From the NCBI GenBank assembly GCA_029262735.1, contig JAJCYY010000013.1, forward strand, positions 90,419 through 154,418: a stretch of 64,000 bases of DNA, given 5' to 3'. Each line of letters opens with the position of its first letter. Within the stretch, counting starts at the first letter, position 1. The DNA comes from Chloroflexota bacterium. Lineage in GTDB: Bacteria > Chloroflexota > Dehalococcoidia > Lucifugimonadales > Lucifugimonadaceae. A program made the translations under genes and the position numbers. Below, piece by piece: positions 7,240-14,740 of this stretch. The notes beneath the pieces were generated by a model. That model searched no databases, had not been told where the DNA came from, and saw nothing but the letters and a program-made list of their open reading frames with translations.

Positions 7240-7913
7240 ATCTTGTCGTTGTCGACACCTCAACCCGCTGGGCTGCTGTTGGTCTTCAGACCGACTCTGG
7301 CGATCAGACCCAGACGGTGTGGCGCTCTGAGCAGAATCATGGACGGGAGTTGATGCCTGCAATTGTTGAATTGCTGGATCGCGCCAGCGTGAGACCGTCG
7401 GAGATTACTCACCTCGGGGTAGCCCTCGGGCCTGGCGGCTTCAGTGCCGTCCGAGTCGGCGTCAGCACGGTGCTCGGACTGGCATTGCCGGGGAATCTGC
7501 CGGTCGTCGGTGTCCCTACTCACTCAATTGAAGCTTTCCCGTTTCTCGAGTCCGCCACAACTTCGTCGCCCCTGATCTCGCTCATTCCCGCCGGTCGGGG
7601 AGAGCTGGCATGGGCGAGGTTCCAGTCCGCACTAGTCGAGATTGACGAACCTGAAACCGGGCTCAGCACTATCGATGAATTACTCACCGACCTGCCCCCA
7701 GGCAGCCTGCTTTGCGGAGAAGGTGTTGAGCTGCTCCCGCGCAATATAGATCCAGAGAAAATACTTTCCGGTGAGCCTCCGACGCGATCCCCCGTTGCCC
7801 TACTGGAGATCGTGAACGCACGCATCGAGACTGGCGAGTTGACTCCGATCACCGAACTACGGCCAATCTACGCCCGTCCGCCAAGTATCACTTTGCCAAA
7901 AAGACCCCGCTGA
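7236..7913 (+). CDS. tsaB: tRNA threonylcarbamoyladenosine biosynthesis protein TsaB
   Basis: TsaB is the non-catalytic partner of TsaD in t6A synthesis. The 225-residue ASKHA-fold protein begins VVVDTSTRWAAVGL and carries the hallmark GPGGFSAVRVGVSTVLGLAL near residue 69, followed by PVVGVPTHSIEAF. It is coupled to tsaE by an ATGA overlap. tsaD is not in the window, nor is the rimI gene that often follows. Confidence 0.9.
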   Translation: MNLVVVDTSTRWAAVGLQTDSGDQTQTVWRSEQNHGRELMPAIVELLDRASVRPSEITHLGVALGPGGFSAVRVGVSTVLGLALPGNLPVVGVPTHSIEAFPFLESATTSSPLISLIPAGRGELAWARFQSALVEIDEPETGLSTIDELLTDLPPGSLLCGEGVELLPRNIDPEKILSGEPPTRSPVALLEIVNARIETGELTPITELRPIYARPPSITLPKRPR

Positions 7914-8091
7914 GCTGCTCGATGTCACCGCTCGAACATCGTAAGAGGGCCTGGCAACAACTCACCGATTCATGCCACAACGGCCCGGAGCAGAGGTAAA
8001 GTATCCGCTGATACAAATTTCCGGCCCGACCGGACGGCTTGAAAACGCGGCCTGAACCCGTCACGAACAAGATCATCAATCAGGAGAAGAG

Positions 8092-8547
8092 ATGGCGAAC
8101 GAAACAACCCTCGTACTGGTTAAGCCGGACGGCGTGCAGCGCGGGCTCTCAGGCGAAATCATCCGGCGCCTGGAGCAAACGGGCCTCAAAGTCGTAGGGC
8201 TGAAGCTCATGCAGGTCTCACGCGAGCTCGCGGGCAGACACTACGCCGAGCACGAAGGAAAGCCGTTCTACGCCGGACTCGTCGACTACATCACATCTTC
8301 ACCGGTAGTAGCGCTTGCGCTGGAGGGTCCGGACGCGATCTCGATCACCCGGAAGTTGATGGGTGTTACGAAGCCAGCAGAGGCAGCGCCGGGCACGATA
8401 CGCGGTGATCTGGGAGTGGACATCGGACGCAACCTGATCCATGGTTCGGCAAATTCCGACGATGCAGAACGGGAAGTCGGCCTGTTTTTCACCCGCGTTG
8501 AACTGCTGAGATGGGACCGTGCCATCGAGACATGGATTACGGAGTAA
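8092..8547 (+). CDS. ndk: Nucleoside diphosphate kinase
   Basis: Ndk moves the gamma phosphate from ATP to NDPs through a phosphohistidine. The 151-residue protein opens TTLVLVKPDGVQRGL and has the active-site block NLIHGSANSDDAEREVGLFF, whose His (about residue 119) is the phosphoryl acceptor. A strong AGGAG lies 7 nt before the ATG. The 178 bp upstream are non-coding. The gene converges with rsfS, 24 bp apart, without an obvious terminator hairpin between them. Confidence 0.97.
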   Translation: MANETTLVLVKPDGVQRGLSGEIIRRLEQTGLKVVGLKLMQVSRELAGRHYAEHEGKPFYAGLVDYITSSPVVALALEGPDAISITRKLMGVTKPAEAAPGTIRGDLGVDIGRNLIHGSANSDDAEREVGLFFTRVELLRWDRAIETWITE

Positions 8548-8571
8548 GGGGGATTCTGCCGCCGTCAACGA

Positions 8572-8961
8572 CTACTGGAGCCGCACAACTTCCGTCCCGC
8601 GAGCCCACAGCTTGTCCAGTGCGTAGTAGTCGCGGCTGTCCTCGCTGAAAAGATGGACGACGAAACCCGGGAAGTCGATGAGCACCCAGCCGCCTTCGCC
8701 AGCACCCTCACGGTGCCCTGCATGGAGGCCGTGTTTACGAATCTGGCGGGTCAGGTCGTTCGCCATGGCGTCCAGATGACGATCGGTCTCGCCGCTGGCA
8801 ATCACCAGATAGTCGGCGTACGAACACATGCCTTCAACATTGATGACAACGATGTCCGAGGCAAGGCGCTCCGACAGGAACTCAGCTGCAAATCGCGCGT
8901 AGTCACCTGTCGAGTTCAGCTCTATCTGCGCTTCAGTTCGGGCGCTGGTTGTTGATGCCAT
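8572..8961 (-). CDS. rsfS: Ribosomal silencing factor RsfS
   Basis: RsfS binds uL14 and blocks subunit joining when nutrients are low. The 129-residue protein contains the family core: DIVVINVEGMCSYADYLVIASGET, then RHLDAMANDL, then the signature GGWVLIDFPGFVVHLFSEDSRDYYALDKLW. The start has no Shine-Dalgarno, but TACAAT ends 7 nt before the ATG on the minus strand, so a leaderless transcript is likely. It is divergent from mnmA, with about 100 bp between the starts. Confidence 0.95.
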   Translation of the reverse strand: MASTTSARTEAQIELNSTGDYARFAAEFLSERLASDIVVINVEGMCSYADYLVIASGETDRHLDAMANDLTRQIRKHGLHAGHREGAGEGGWVLIDFPGFVVHLFSEDSRDYYALDKLWARGTEVVRLQ

Positions 8962-9062
8962 TGCGCTGATTGTACCAGCGGCGGCGCTGTTTACGGGTAT
9001 TTACACGACACGCTGGTCTTCTCGCACGCGATTCGATCCGCGGCACCGATACACTTGACCTA

Positions 9063-10223
9063 ATGAGCGGAAACACAAAGAAGAAGAGAGCTGTCGTGGC
9101 GATGAGCGGGGGAGTCGACTCCTCAGTTGCCGCCGCTCTGCTTGCCGACCAGGGATACGAAGTGGTTGGCGTGACGATGCGCCTCTTTGACGCACCGTTC
9201 GAGAATGCAGGCCGTCTCAGCAGGTCTTGCTGTTCGCTGGAGGACGTCGAAGATGCCCGCGCCACGTGCCGAATCATCGGCGCCAGGCACTACTACATGA
9301 ACTTCGAGGACGAGTTCCGTGACCACGTGATCGACTACTTTGTGGGCGAGTACGAGAGGGGCCGCACGCCTCATCCCTGCCTCGCCTGCAACGATCGGCT
9401 GAAGTTCGATTTTCTGATGCGCCGTGCCGAGTTCATGGATGCAGACATCGTCGCAACCGGTCACTACGCGCAGGTCGTCAACGGAGACAACGGTTATCGG
9501 CTTATGCGAGCCGTCGATCCGCTCAAGGACCAGGCATACGTGCTCTACACGCTGACACAGGAGAAGCTGGCGAAGCTCGCTCTTCCGGTCGGCGGCTACA
9601 CAAAGGAGCAGATTCGAACACTTGCGGCCGAATTTGGACTTCCGGTCGCAGACAAGCCGGACAGCCAGGACATCTGCTTCATACCTGCTGGCAACTACCG
9701 TGAGTTCGTCGAGAAGCGGCTTGAGAGCCGCATGCCGGGTGTATTGCGGACTTCTGATGGAGCCGTCCTGGGCACTCACGATGGCGTTCATGCCTTCACG
9801 ATCGGCCAGCGAAAGGGGCTGCCGATCAACGGTGGCACCGGCAGGCCGGTGTTCGTGACGCACATCAATGCTGCGACCGGCGAGATTACCGTCGGCGATG
9901 CAAGGGACCTGTTGAAGACACAGCTCTGGGCTTCAGGAATCAATTGGATCTCGGGAACCGCGCCCAATGGCAGCATCAGGTGCGAGGCTCGCATCCGGTA
10001 CAACGGACAGAACTCTGCCGCCACGGTGACTCCACACGGCGACTGGGCCGAGATCGAGTTTGATGAGCCTGTGCGAGCGATCACGCCGGGCCAGGCAGCG
10101 GTTTTCTACGATGGCGACGAGGTTCTGGGCGGCGGAATGATAGAGCCTGCGCCACCGGCAGAGTTCGCCAGACAAGACTCCATTATCGTCACGGCCGCTC
10201 GCCGGGAACTTGCGTCCCACTGA
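9063..10223 (+). CDS. mnmA: tRNA-specific 2-thiouridylase MnmA
   Basis: MnmA adds the 2-thio group to wobble U34 of tRNA-Lys, Glu and Gln, taking sulfur passed on from a cysteine desulfurase (one is encoded at 26.8 kb). The 386-residue protein has the PP-loop AMSGGVDSSVAAALL near residue 14. The two catalytic Cys are in HPCLACNDRLKF and in SQDICFIP, and the C-terminus has the usual beta-barrel. ATG 9063 is chosen because upstream residues are unlike the family and TACACT ends 7 nt before it (leaderless type). Confidence 0.95.
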   Translation: MSGNTKKKRAVVAMSGGVDSSVAAALLADQGYEVVGVTMRLFDAPFENAGRLSRSCCSLEDVEDARATCRIIGARHYYMNFEDEFRDHVIDYFVGEYERGRTPHPCLACNDRLKFDFLMRRAEFMDADIVATGHYAQVVNGDNGYRLMRAVDPLKDQAYVLYTLTQEKLAKLALPVGGYTKEQIRTLAAEFGLPVADKPDSQDICFIPAGNYREFVEKRLESRMPGVLRTSDGAVLGTHDGVHAFTIGQRKGLPINGGTGRPVFVTHINAATGEITVGDARDLLKTQLWASGINWISGTAPNGSIRCEARIRYNGQNSAATVTPHGDWAEIEFDEPVRAITPGQAAVFYDGDEVLGGGMIEPAPPAEFARQDSIIVTAARRELASH

Positions 10224-10333
10224 CTCTCAGCTTGGTGGCAGGCGGGAGAACAGTTAACCTCTGGCTTCCGCAGGACACACTTCTCCTGCGCGCCAGTTGA
10301 CCGCACGGTCGCCTACTGCCCTTTCGACTCCCC

Positions 10334-10987
10334 ATGCTGATCAGACTCGAATCGATCCCGCCCTCTCCCACACTTCATTTTGAACAAGAACTCTGGCAGC
10401 AGGGTTTCGGGCGCGTTGCCGGTATCGACGAGGTTGGACGCGGTCCGCTTGCCGGTCCTGTGGTCGCCGCCGCTGCAATGCTGAACGAAGCTGATGCGGA
10501 ATCGTGGCACGGCCTGTTCACAGACAGCAAGCAGATGACGAAAGCTCAGCGCGAAGTGGCCTACGACTCTTTTATGAGCCGTGGGGTTGTGCACGCCGTC
10601 GGCGCTTGCTCCTCCGAGGAGATCGACGGCATTGGCATCGCGGCAGCAACGAAACTGGCGATGGCCCGGGCCATTGAGGGAATTGAACCGGGGCCGGAGC
10701 ATCTGCTGATCGACGCACTCAGGTTAGACGGAGTCAACCTCCCTCAGACGGCGATCATCAAAGGTGACGCAGTTTCGATGTCGATAGCCGCCGCTTCTGT
10801 GATCGCCAAGGTGACGCGAGACAGGCTGATGGCAGGTGTGTTCGAGGAACAGTTCCCCGGCTACGGCTTCGCGTCGCATAAAGGCTACGGAACAGCAGCG
10901 CACATGGCGGCACTACAACAGCATGGACCGTGCGACATCCATCGAAGCTCGTTCCGGCCGGTGCGCGAGGCGATTCTGAGAAGCTGA
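10334..10987 (+). CDS. rnhB: Ribonuclease HII
   Basis: RNase HII cuts the RNA strand of hybrids and starts removal of single misincorporated ribonucleotides. The 217-residue protein has the motif GIDEVGRGPLAGPVVAAAAML (first catalytic Asp-Glu), then LLIDALRL (second Asp) and SVIAKVTRDRLM (third Asp). The closing FASHKGYGTAAHMAAL is standard. It is followed directly by yraN, a pairing common in many bacteria. Confidence 0.95.
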   Translation: MLIRLESIPPSPTLHFEQELWQQGFGRVAGIDEVGRGPLAGPVVAAAAMLNEADAESWHGLFTDSKQMTKAQREVAYDSFMSRGVVHAVGACSSEEIDGIGIAAATKLAMARAIEGIEPGPEHLLIDALRLDGVNLPQTAIIKGDAVSMSIAAASVIAKVTRDRLMAGVFEEQFPGYGFASHKGYGTAAHMAALQQHGPCDIHRSSFRPVREAILRS

Positions 10988-10993
10988 TTGTCT

Positions 10994-11398
10994 ATGTCAA
11001 AAACCCGTAAACCGCCTGCTGCGGCTAATATCCTGACACTGCCTGAGGGAACCGGACGCGCCGGGGAAGCTGCTGCTGCGCACATTCTCCGGTCACGAGG
11101 CTACAAAATCGTTCGCACGAACTACCGTGTGAGAGAGGGTGAGATCGACCTTGTAACGGAACGCGATGGGCAGATCGTTTTCGTAGAGGTCAAAACCCGC
11201 CGTTCAAAGTTCTTCGGATCGCCGGAAGAGTCGCTGACCGCAGAAAAGGCGGCAAGGTTGATCGCTGCCGCGCAAAGTTACCTTTCCGATACAGGCAACG
11301 AACAGGCTGACTGGCGCATCGACTTTCTGGGGATCGAGATGGACAGAAGTGGGCGCGTTGTCCACTCGAACCTTGTCGAGAATGCTATCGCTGAATAG
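10994..11398 (+). CDS. UPF0102 family protein (YraN-like nuclease fold)
   Basis: This 134-residue protein has the UPF0102 core: G-x-x-GE-AAAAHILRSRGYKIVRTNYRVREGEIDLV followed by IVFVEVKTRRS, the E-x(n)-D-x(n)-E-x-K metal site of restriction-endonuclease-like folds. The biological role is not settled. ATG 10994 lies just after the rnhB stop; a TTG at 10988 is also in frame. The rnhB-yraN pairing suggests a nucleic-acid task. Confidence 0.88.
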   Translation: MSKTRKPPAAANILTLPEGTGRAGEAAAAHILRSRGYKIVRTNYRVREGEIDLVTERDGQIVFVEVKTRRSKFFGSPEESLTAEKAARLIAAAQSYLSDTGNEQADWRIDFLGIEMDRSGRVVHSNLVENAIAE

Positions 11399-11470
11399 GA
11401 TTCGGACCTGCTGCCAGGTGAAGCCACGACTAATCGCGGCTGAGACAACAAAAGATCGCGGAGCAGAAAA

Positions 11471-12253
11471 ATGGCAATGCTCGATGGAAAAGTTGCGCTG
11501 ATCACAGGAGCAAGCTCGGGCATAGGCCGAGCCACCGCGAAGGTGTTTGCGAAGCACGGCGCAAAGGTTGTGGTCGCCGCCCGTCGCGAAGCTGAACTCG
11601 CCAGCCTTGTTGCAGAGATTCAGAGCGCGGGGAGCGATGCCGCCTTCATTCGCGCTGATGTTACGAAAGAAGCGGATGTACAGGCGATGGTCGCGTTCGC
11701 CGTCGAAAAGTTCGGAAGGCTCGACTGTGCCGTCAACAACGCGGGTGGCGGCGTAAGGTCAGACGCGGAGTGGCACGAAGCTGACCCGGAAGCGTTTCTG
11801 AAAACGATCGAGTTGAACACCACGTCAACCTGGTACTGCATAAAGCATGAAGTCGCACAGATGCTGAAGCAGGGTGATGGCTCAATCGTGAACACGTCGT
11901 CGGTCGCGGGATTCCGAGCCGGTACCAGCGAGGGCTACGCGTCGGCGAAGTTCGCCGTTAACGGTGCCACCGTGTCTGCGGCATCGATATATGGCCCCCG
12001 AGGTATCAGGGTCAATGCGGTCGCACCGGGAATAATCGACGCCGGTAGTTGGGCACAGCGCTTCACGGATGATCCAACGGTTCGGACGGCCTGGAACGGT
12101 GCGATTCCTTCCGGGCGACCCGGCCGCGCAGACGAGGTGGGCGAGGCCATCGCATGGCTGGCCTCCGATGCGGCCTCATACGTCAACGGAGTGGTCCTGC
12201 CTGTCGATGGCGGCAGCCTGATCACGATGAACAGGCCGGATTCGCTGGGCTAG
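11471..12253 (+). CDS. Short-chain dehydrogenase/reductase
   Basis: This 260-residue classical SDR has the cofactor motif TGASSGIG near residue 12, NNAGGG near 88, catalytic Ser in NTSSVAG and the Y-A-S-A-K catalytic pair near 155. It ends in the usual VLPVDGG. The RR following the second strand (VVAARREAE) hints at NADP(H) preference. A GGAG lies 9 nt before the ATG. The stop overlaps the end of the convergent cyclase-family gene by 4 bp. The substrate cannot be assigned. Confidence 0.92.
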   Translation: MAMLDGKVALITGASSGIGRATAKVFAKHGAKVVVAARREAELASLVAEIQSAGSDAAFIRADVTKEADVQAMVAFAVEKFGRLDCAVNNAGGGVRSDAEWHEADPEAFLKTIELNTTSTWYCIKHEVAQMLKQGDGSIVNTSSVAGFRAGTSEGYASAKFAVNGATVSAASIYGPRGIRVNAVAPGIIDAGSWAQRFTDDPTVRTAWNGAIPSGRPGRADEVGEAIAWLASDAASYVNGVVLPVDGGSLITMNRPDSLG

Positions 12254-13194
12254 AAAATCGCTATAGGGTTAACCGGTGAGCCTGTCGCGTTCGGGATGCG
12301 CAGAGGATTGATCGAAATGGCGAACTCCCAGCGCCCTCGACGTCTGCACTCCTCAGCAAGGTCGTCAAGCCATGCGTTGTCCAGGATCCACAGTCCCATG
12401 CCAACGATGCCGACCTGGTGAACAGGATTCGTGAACTTCTCGTAGCCCGTCGGTGCGACATCGTTCCCGGTGTCCGAGCCCATCACCGCTATCTCCCGCT
12501 CGTGCATGAACGGCAAAATCTCAGGCTTTGGACCGGCCGAGCCCTTCTCCCAGACATCAACTCCGCCCTTCTTCTTCCGCTGCCCCAGTTGACCGGTGCG
12601 CATCAGTAGCACATCACCCGTTCCGACCTTGAACCCGCACTCTGCCTCGGCCTTCTGGATATCGTTCATGCCAACGCCGTCCCCGCGTTCAACGAGATCG
12701 GTACCCCGCAGATACGGCGCGTCAACCAGCACACCGCGTGTCACGATCCCACCGCCGCCCGCAAGTACGTTGTTCGTGTGGGCACCTTCATCGGTGGACA
12801 CATCGCTCATCGGGAAACCGTTGTACATCTTGCTGTCCCAGAAGAAGTGGGCAAGCGAATCGACGTGCGTAACGGAGTGGCCATGAAAAATTATCCCAAA
12901 GTAGTCGATCGCAACCTGTCGCTCGCGGGGTTCGCCTTCCTTGTGGTCAAAGCCTGTTCGCACCATGAAATGCTGCGGGGGTCTTGCAACATCAGGAGCG
13001 AAGTCATAGCTGACGTCGATGGCACAGCTGACCGTCTTGCCATCTTCGACGAGCGACAGAGCGGACTTTGTCCCGGCATTAGAAAGGTGGTTCAACGTGC
13101 CCTTCTGATCTGAATCACCCCACCGTCCCCAGTTGTTCAGATCCTTGTTCAGCCATTTGATCAACTGGTCTTCCGTTGGACGGTCTGCAGGCAT
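12250..13194 (-). CDS. Cyclase family protein (kynurenine formamidase-like metal hydrolase)
   Basis: The 314-residue protein carries the metal-binding motif of this family, H-x-x-T-H-x-D-x-x-x-H-F (HGHSVTHVDSLAHFFW) near residue 103, and later GTGDVLLMRTGQ and HEREIAVMGSDTGNDV. It is longer than kynurenine formamidase (about 210) and fits the group of roughly 300-residue cyclase-family enzymes with an N-terminal WGRWG segment. GGGAG lies 7 nt before the ATG. Its neighbour is a convergent SDR, so a shared catabolic pathway is possible but not shown. Confidence 0.85.
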   Translation of the reverse strand: MPADRPTEDQLIKWLNKDLNNWGRWGDSDQKGTLNHLSNAGTKSALSLVEDGKTVSCAIDVSYDFAPDVARPPQHFMVRTGFDHKEGEPRERQVAIDYFGIIFHGHSVTHVDSLAHFFWDSKMYNGFPMSDVSTDEGAHTNNVLAGGGGIVTRGVLVDAPYLRGTDLVERGDGVGMNDIQKAEAECGFKVGTGDVLLMRTGQLGQRKKKGGVDVWEKGSAGPKPEILPFMHEREIAVMGSDTGNDVAPTGYEKFTNPVHQVGIVGMGLWILDNAWLDDLAEECRRRGRWEFAISINPLRIPNATGSPVNPIAIF

Positions 13195-13418
13195 GAATCG
13201 CTCCCAGGGTCATTGAAGTGAGGTGAACCGAACTATTGCACATTGGCTCAGACGACGTGTCTTATCGTCTCAGGAGGCCAGAAGTGTACTTCGATTTGCC
13301 GCCTGGAGAAGCACATCCCGCAATCGGTAGCATCCGACAACTGCCTGAAGCTCAATCGCATACAATCAGCGCTCCCTCGTCCGGGGCACACGGATCTGGC
13401 CGGATCTGGCAAGCCGCA

Positions 13419-14462
13419 ATGGGCAACACTTGGAAAAAGCATCACGATTGGAGCCGGCATTTGGCAGAGAGCGCACAACGGAACTCGTACCTGCAAGCCC
13501 AGGTCGAGGCGGTCCATCGCAACCTGCGCTTCCTGGAAACGGTTGCCACCTCGCCCATCGGTATTGTCACCGACCTCAAATCCCTGCGAGAGGCCATCCC
13601 TGCCGAACTTGCGTCGGAAGAACGCGATCGACAGGCGTTCCAGGACGTGACAGGCCGCGGGAAGGACCCGCGACGAACCGGCCTCGAGGCAAGTGATGTG
13701 GTTCGCCAGACATTCGAGATGATCGGAAAGCTGACTCCCGAGGGCGAATCTATCCTCTCCTCTGATTGGACGAGCCGTGCCAGCAAGGTGCTCGATCGCA
13801 TTACGGACAGGCTTGGTCGCGATATCAGGCAGGCTGTCGCTGCTTCGTTCGACGGAATCTACGTGATCGTCGATCCTGAGCACTCAAATGGCAGACCGGT
13901 CGTTGAGGTCGCAGCGAAGGCGCTATCAGGAGGCGCGTGCGCGATTCAGTTGAGAGACAAAACCGGAGAACGCCGGACAGTCCTCGATGCAGCCCAGAAG
14001 CTTCAGGAGATGTGCGCCGAAGCCGGAGCGGTTTTCATTGTCAACGACTGGGTCGACATCGCCGCGCTTGTCAACGCAGACGGTGTGCACCTTGGCCAGA
14101 ACGACATCCCGATCGGCAGGGCAAGGACGCTGCTCAGCGAAGCCCAGTTGACCGGCACTTCCAACGCGCTTCAACAGGAGGCGTTGGATTCGGAATCGGA
14201 TGGCGCAGACTATGTCGCGGTAGGTGCGATGTTCGCCACCGATACAAAGCAGGACACGCGGCCAGCTGGGGTGGAGACACTTAAGCAGGTGAAGGGCTCG
14301 GTCGGTGTGCCGGTCATCGCGATCGGCGGTATCAACGCAGACAACATCGGGCAGATCGCCTATGCCGGTGCAGACTCGGCATGCGTAGCCAGCGCCGTCA
14401 CGAAAGCCGATGATCCTGAAGCTGCGACGCGCCAGTTGGACGAGTTATTCAAGCGCGCCTGA
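13419..14462 (+). CDS. thiE: Thiamine-phosphate synthase with N-terminal extension
   Basis: ThiE joins HMP-PP and thiazole phosphate to thiamine monophosphate, the substrate of ThiL. The C-terminal 200 residues are a TIM barrel with GGACAIQLRDKTGERR, VNDWVDIAALVNADGVHLGQNDIP, GADYVAVGAMFATDTK and VIAIGGINADNI. Before it lies about 145 residues of charged helical sequence not part of normal ThiE (whole family about 210). ATG 13419 is preferred because a TACAAT at 13361-13366 would put the transcript start between it and the more upstream frame start. No TPP riboswitch is seen. The extension may be a regulatory or fused domain. Confidence 0.87.
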   Translation: MGNTWKKHHDWSRHLAESAQRNSYLQAQVEAVHRNLRFLETVATSPIGIVTDLKSLREAIPAELASEERDRQAFQDVTGRGKDPRRTGLEASDVVRQTFEMIGKLTPEGESILSSDWTSRASKVLDRITDRLGRDIRQAVAASFDGIYVIVDPEHSNGRPVVEVAAKALSGGACAIQLRDKTGERRTVLDAAQKLQEMCAEAGAVFIVNDWVDIAALVNADGVHLGQNDIPIGRARTLLSEAQLTGTSNALQQEALDSESDGADYVAVGAMFATDTKQDTRPAGVETLKQVKGSVGVPVIAIGGINADNIGQIAYAGADSACVASAVTKADDPEAATRQLDELFKRA

Positions 14463-14467
14463 GCCAG

Positions 14468-14563
14468 TGAGCCATATTTCCCACGCGTCACCTGGCTCAT
14501 TCCGATGCATCGGCCATGCCCCGGATTCAGGCCAGCCGGTTCGTAATTCGGTTGACCTGAATC
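14468..14563 (+). other. Two perfect-stem hairpins downstream of thiE
   Basis: TGAGCCA (14468-14474) pairs with TGGCTCA (14493-14499). GATTCAGG (14524-14531) pairs with CCTGAATC (14556-14563), the latter extended by CAGCCG/CGGTTG inside. Neither is followed by a T-run, so they are not classical terminators. They may stabilise the thiE transcript end or be part of dispersed repeats. Confidence 0.45.
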
Positions 14564-14676
14564 AGCCACCGGGATAACCTCCCAAGTCGGTCCAGAGTGG
14601 GCAGGGGCTAAAGCGGCAAGTCCGCCGAATTGTCATCTCGGACGAATACAGGCCAGAATGAGCCGCATCTTGACAC

Positions 14677-14720
14677 GAACCTTCCAGGACCCTGCAAACG
14701 CGGGTTCACAAGGAAGGTTC
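14677..14720 (+). promoter_or_regulatory. Leader hairpin upstream of hppA
   Basis: A 9-bp perfect stem, GAACCTTCC (14677-14685) with GGAAGGTTC (14712-14720), encloses an inner ACCC/GGGT pair and ends just before TTTCGC and the hppA ribosome-binding site (GGAGG, 14727-14731). A consensus -35 TTGACA sits at 14670-14675, but a good -10 is not clear. The structure could attenuate or protect the hppA message. Confidence 0.45.
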
Positions 14721-14740
14721 TTTCGCGGAGGCTGAACTAA

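Noticed and set aside
13195..13418. TPP riboswitch upstream of thiE
   Set aside because: The conserved CUGAGA and related core strings were not found in this stretch.
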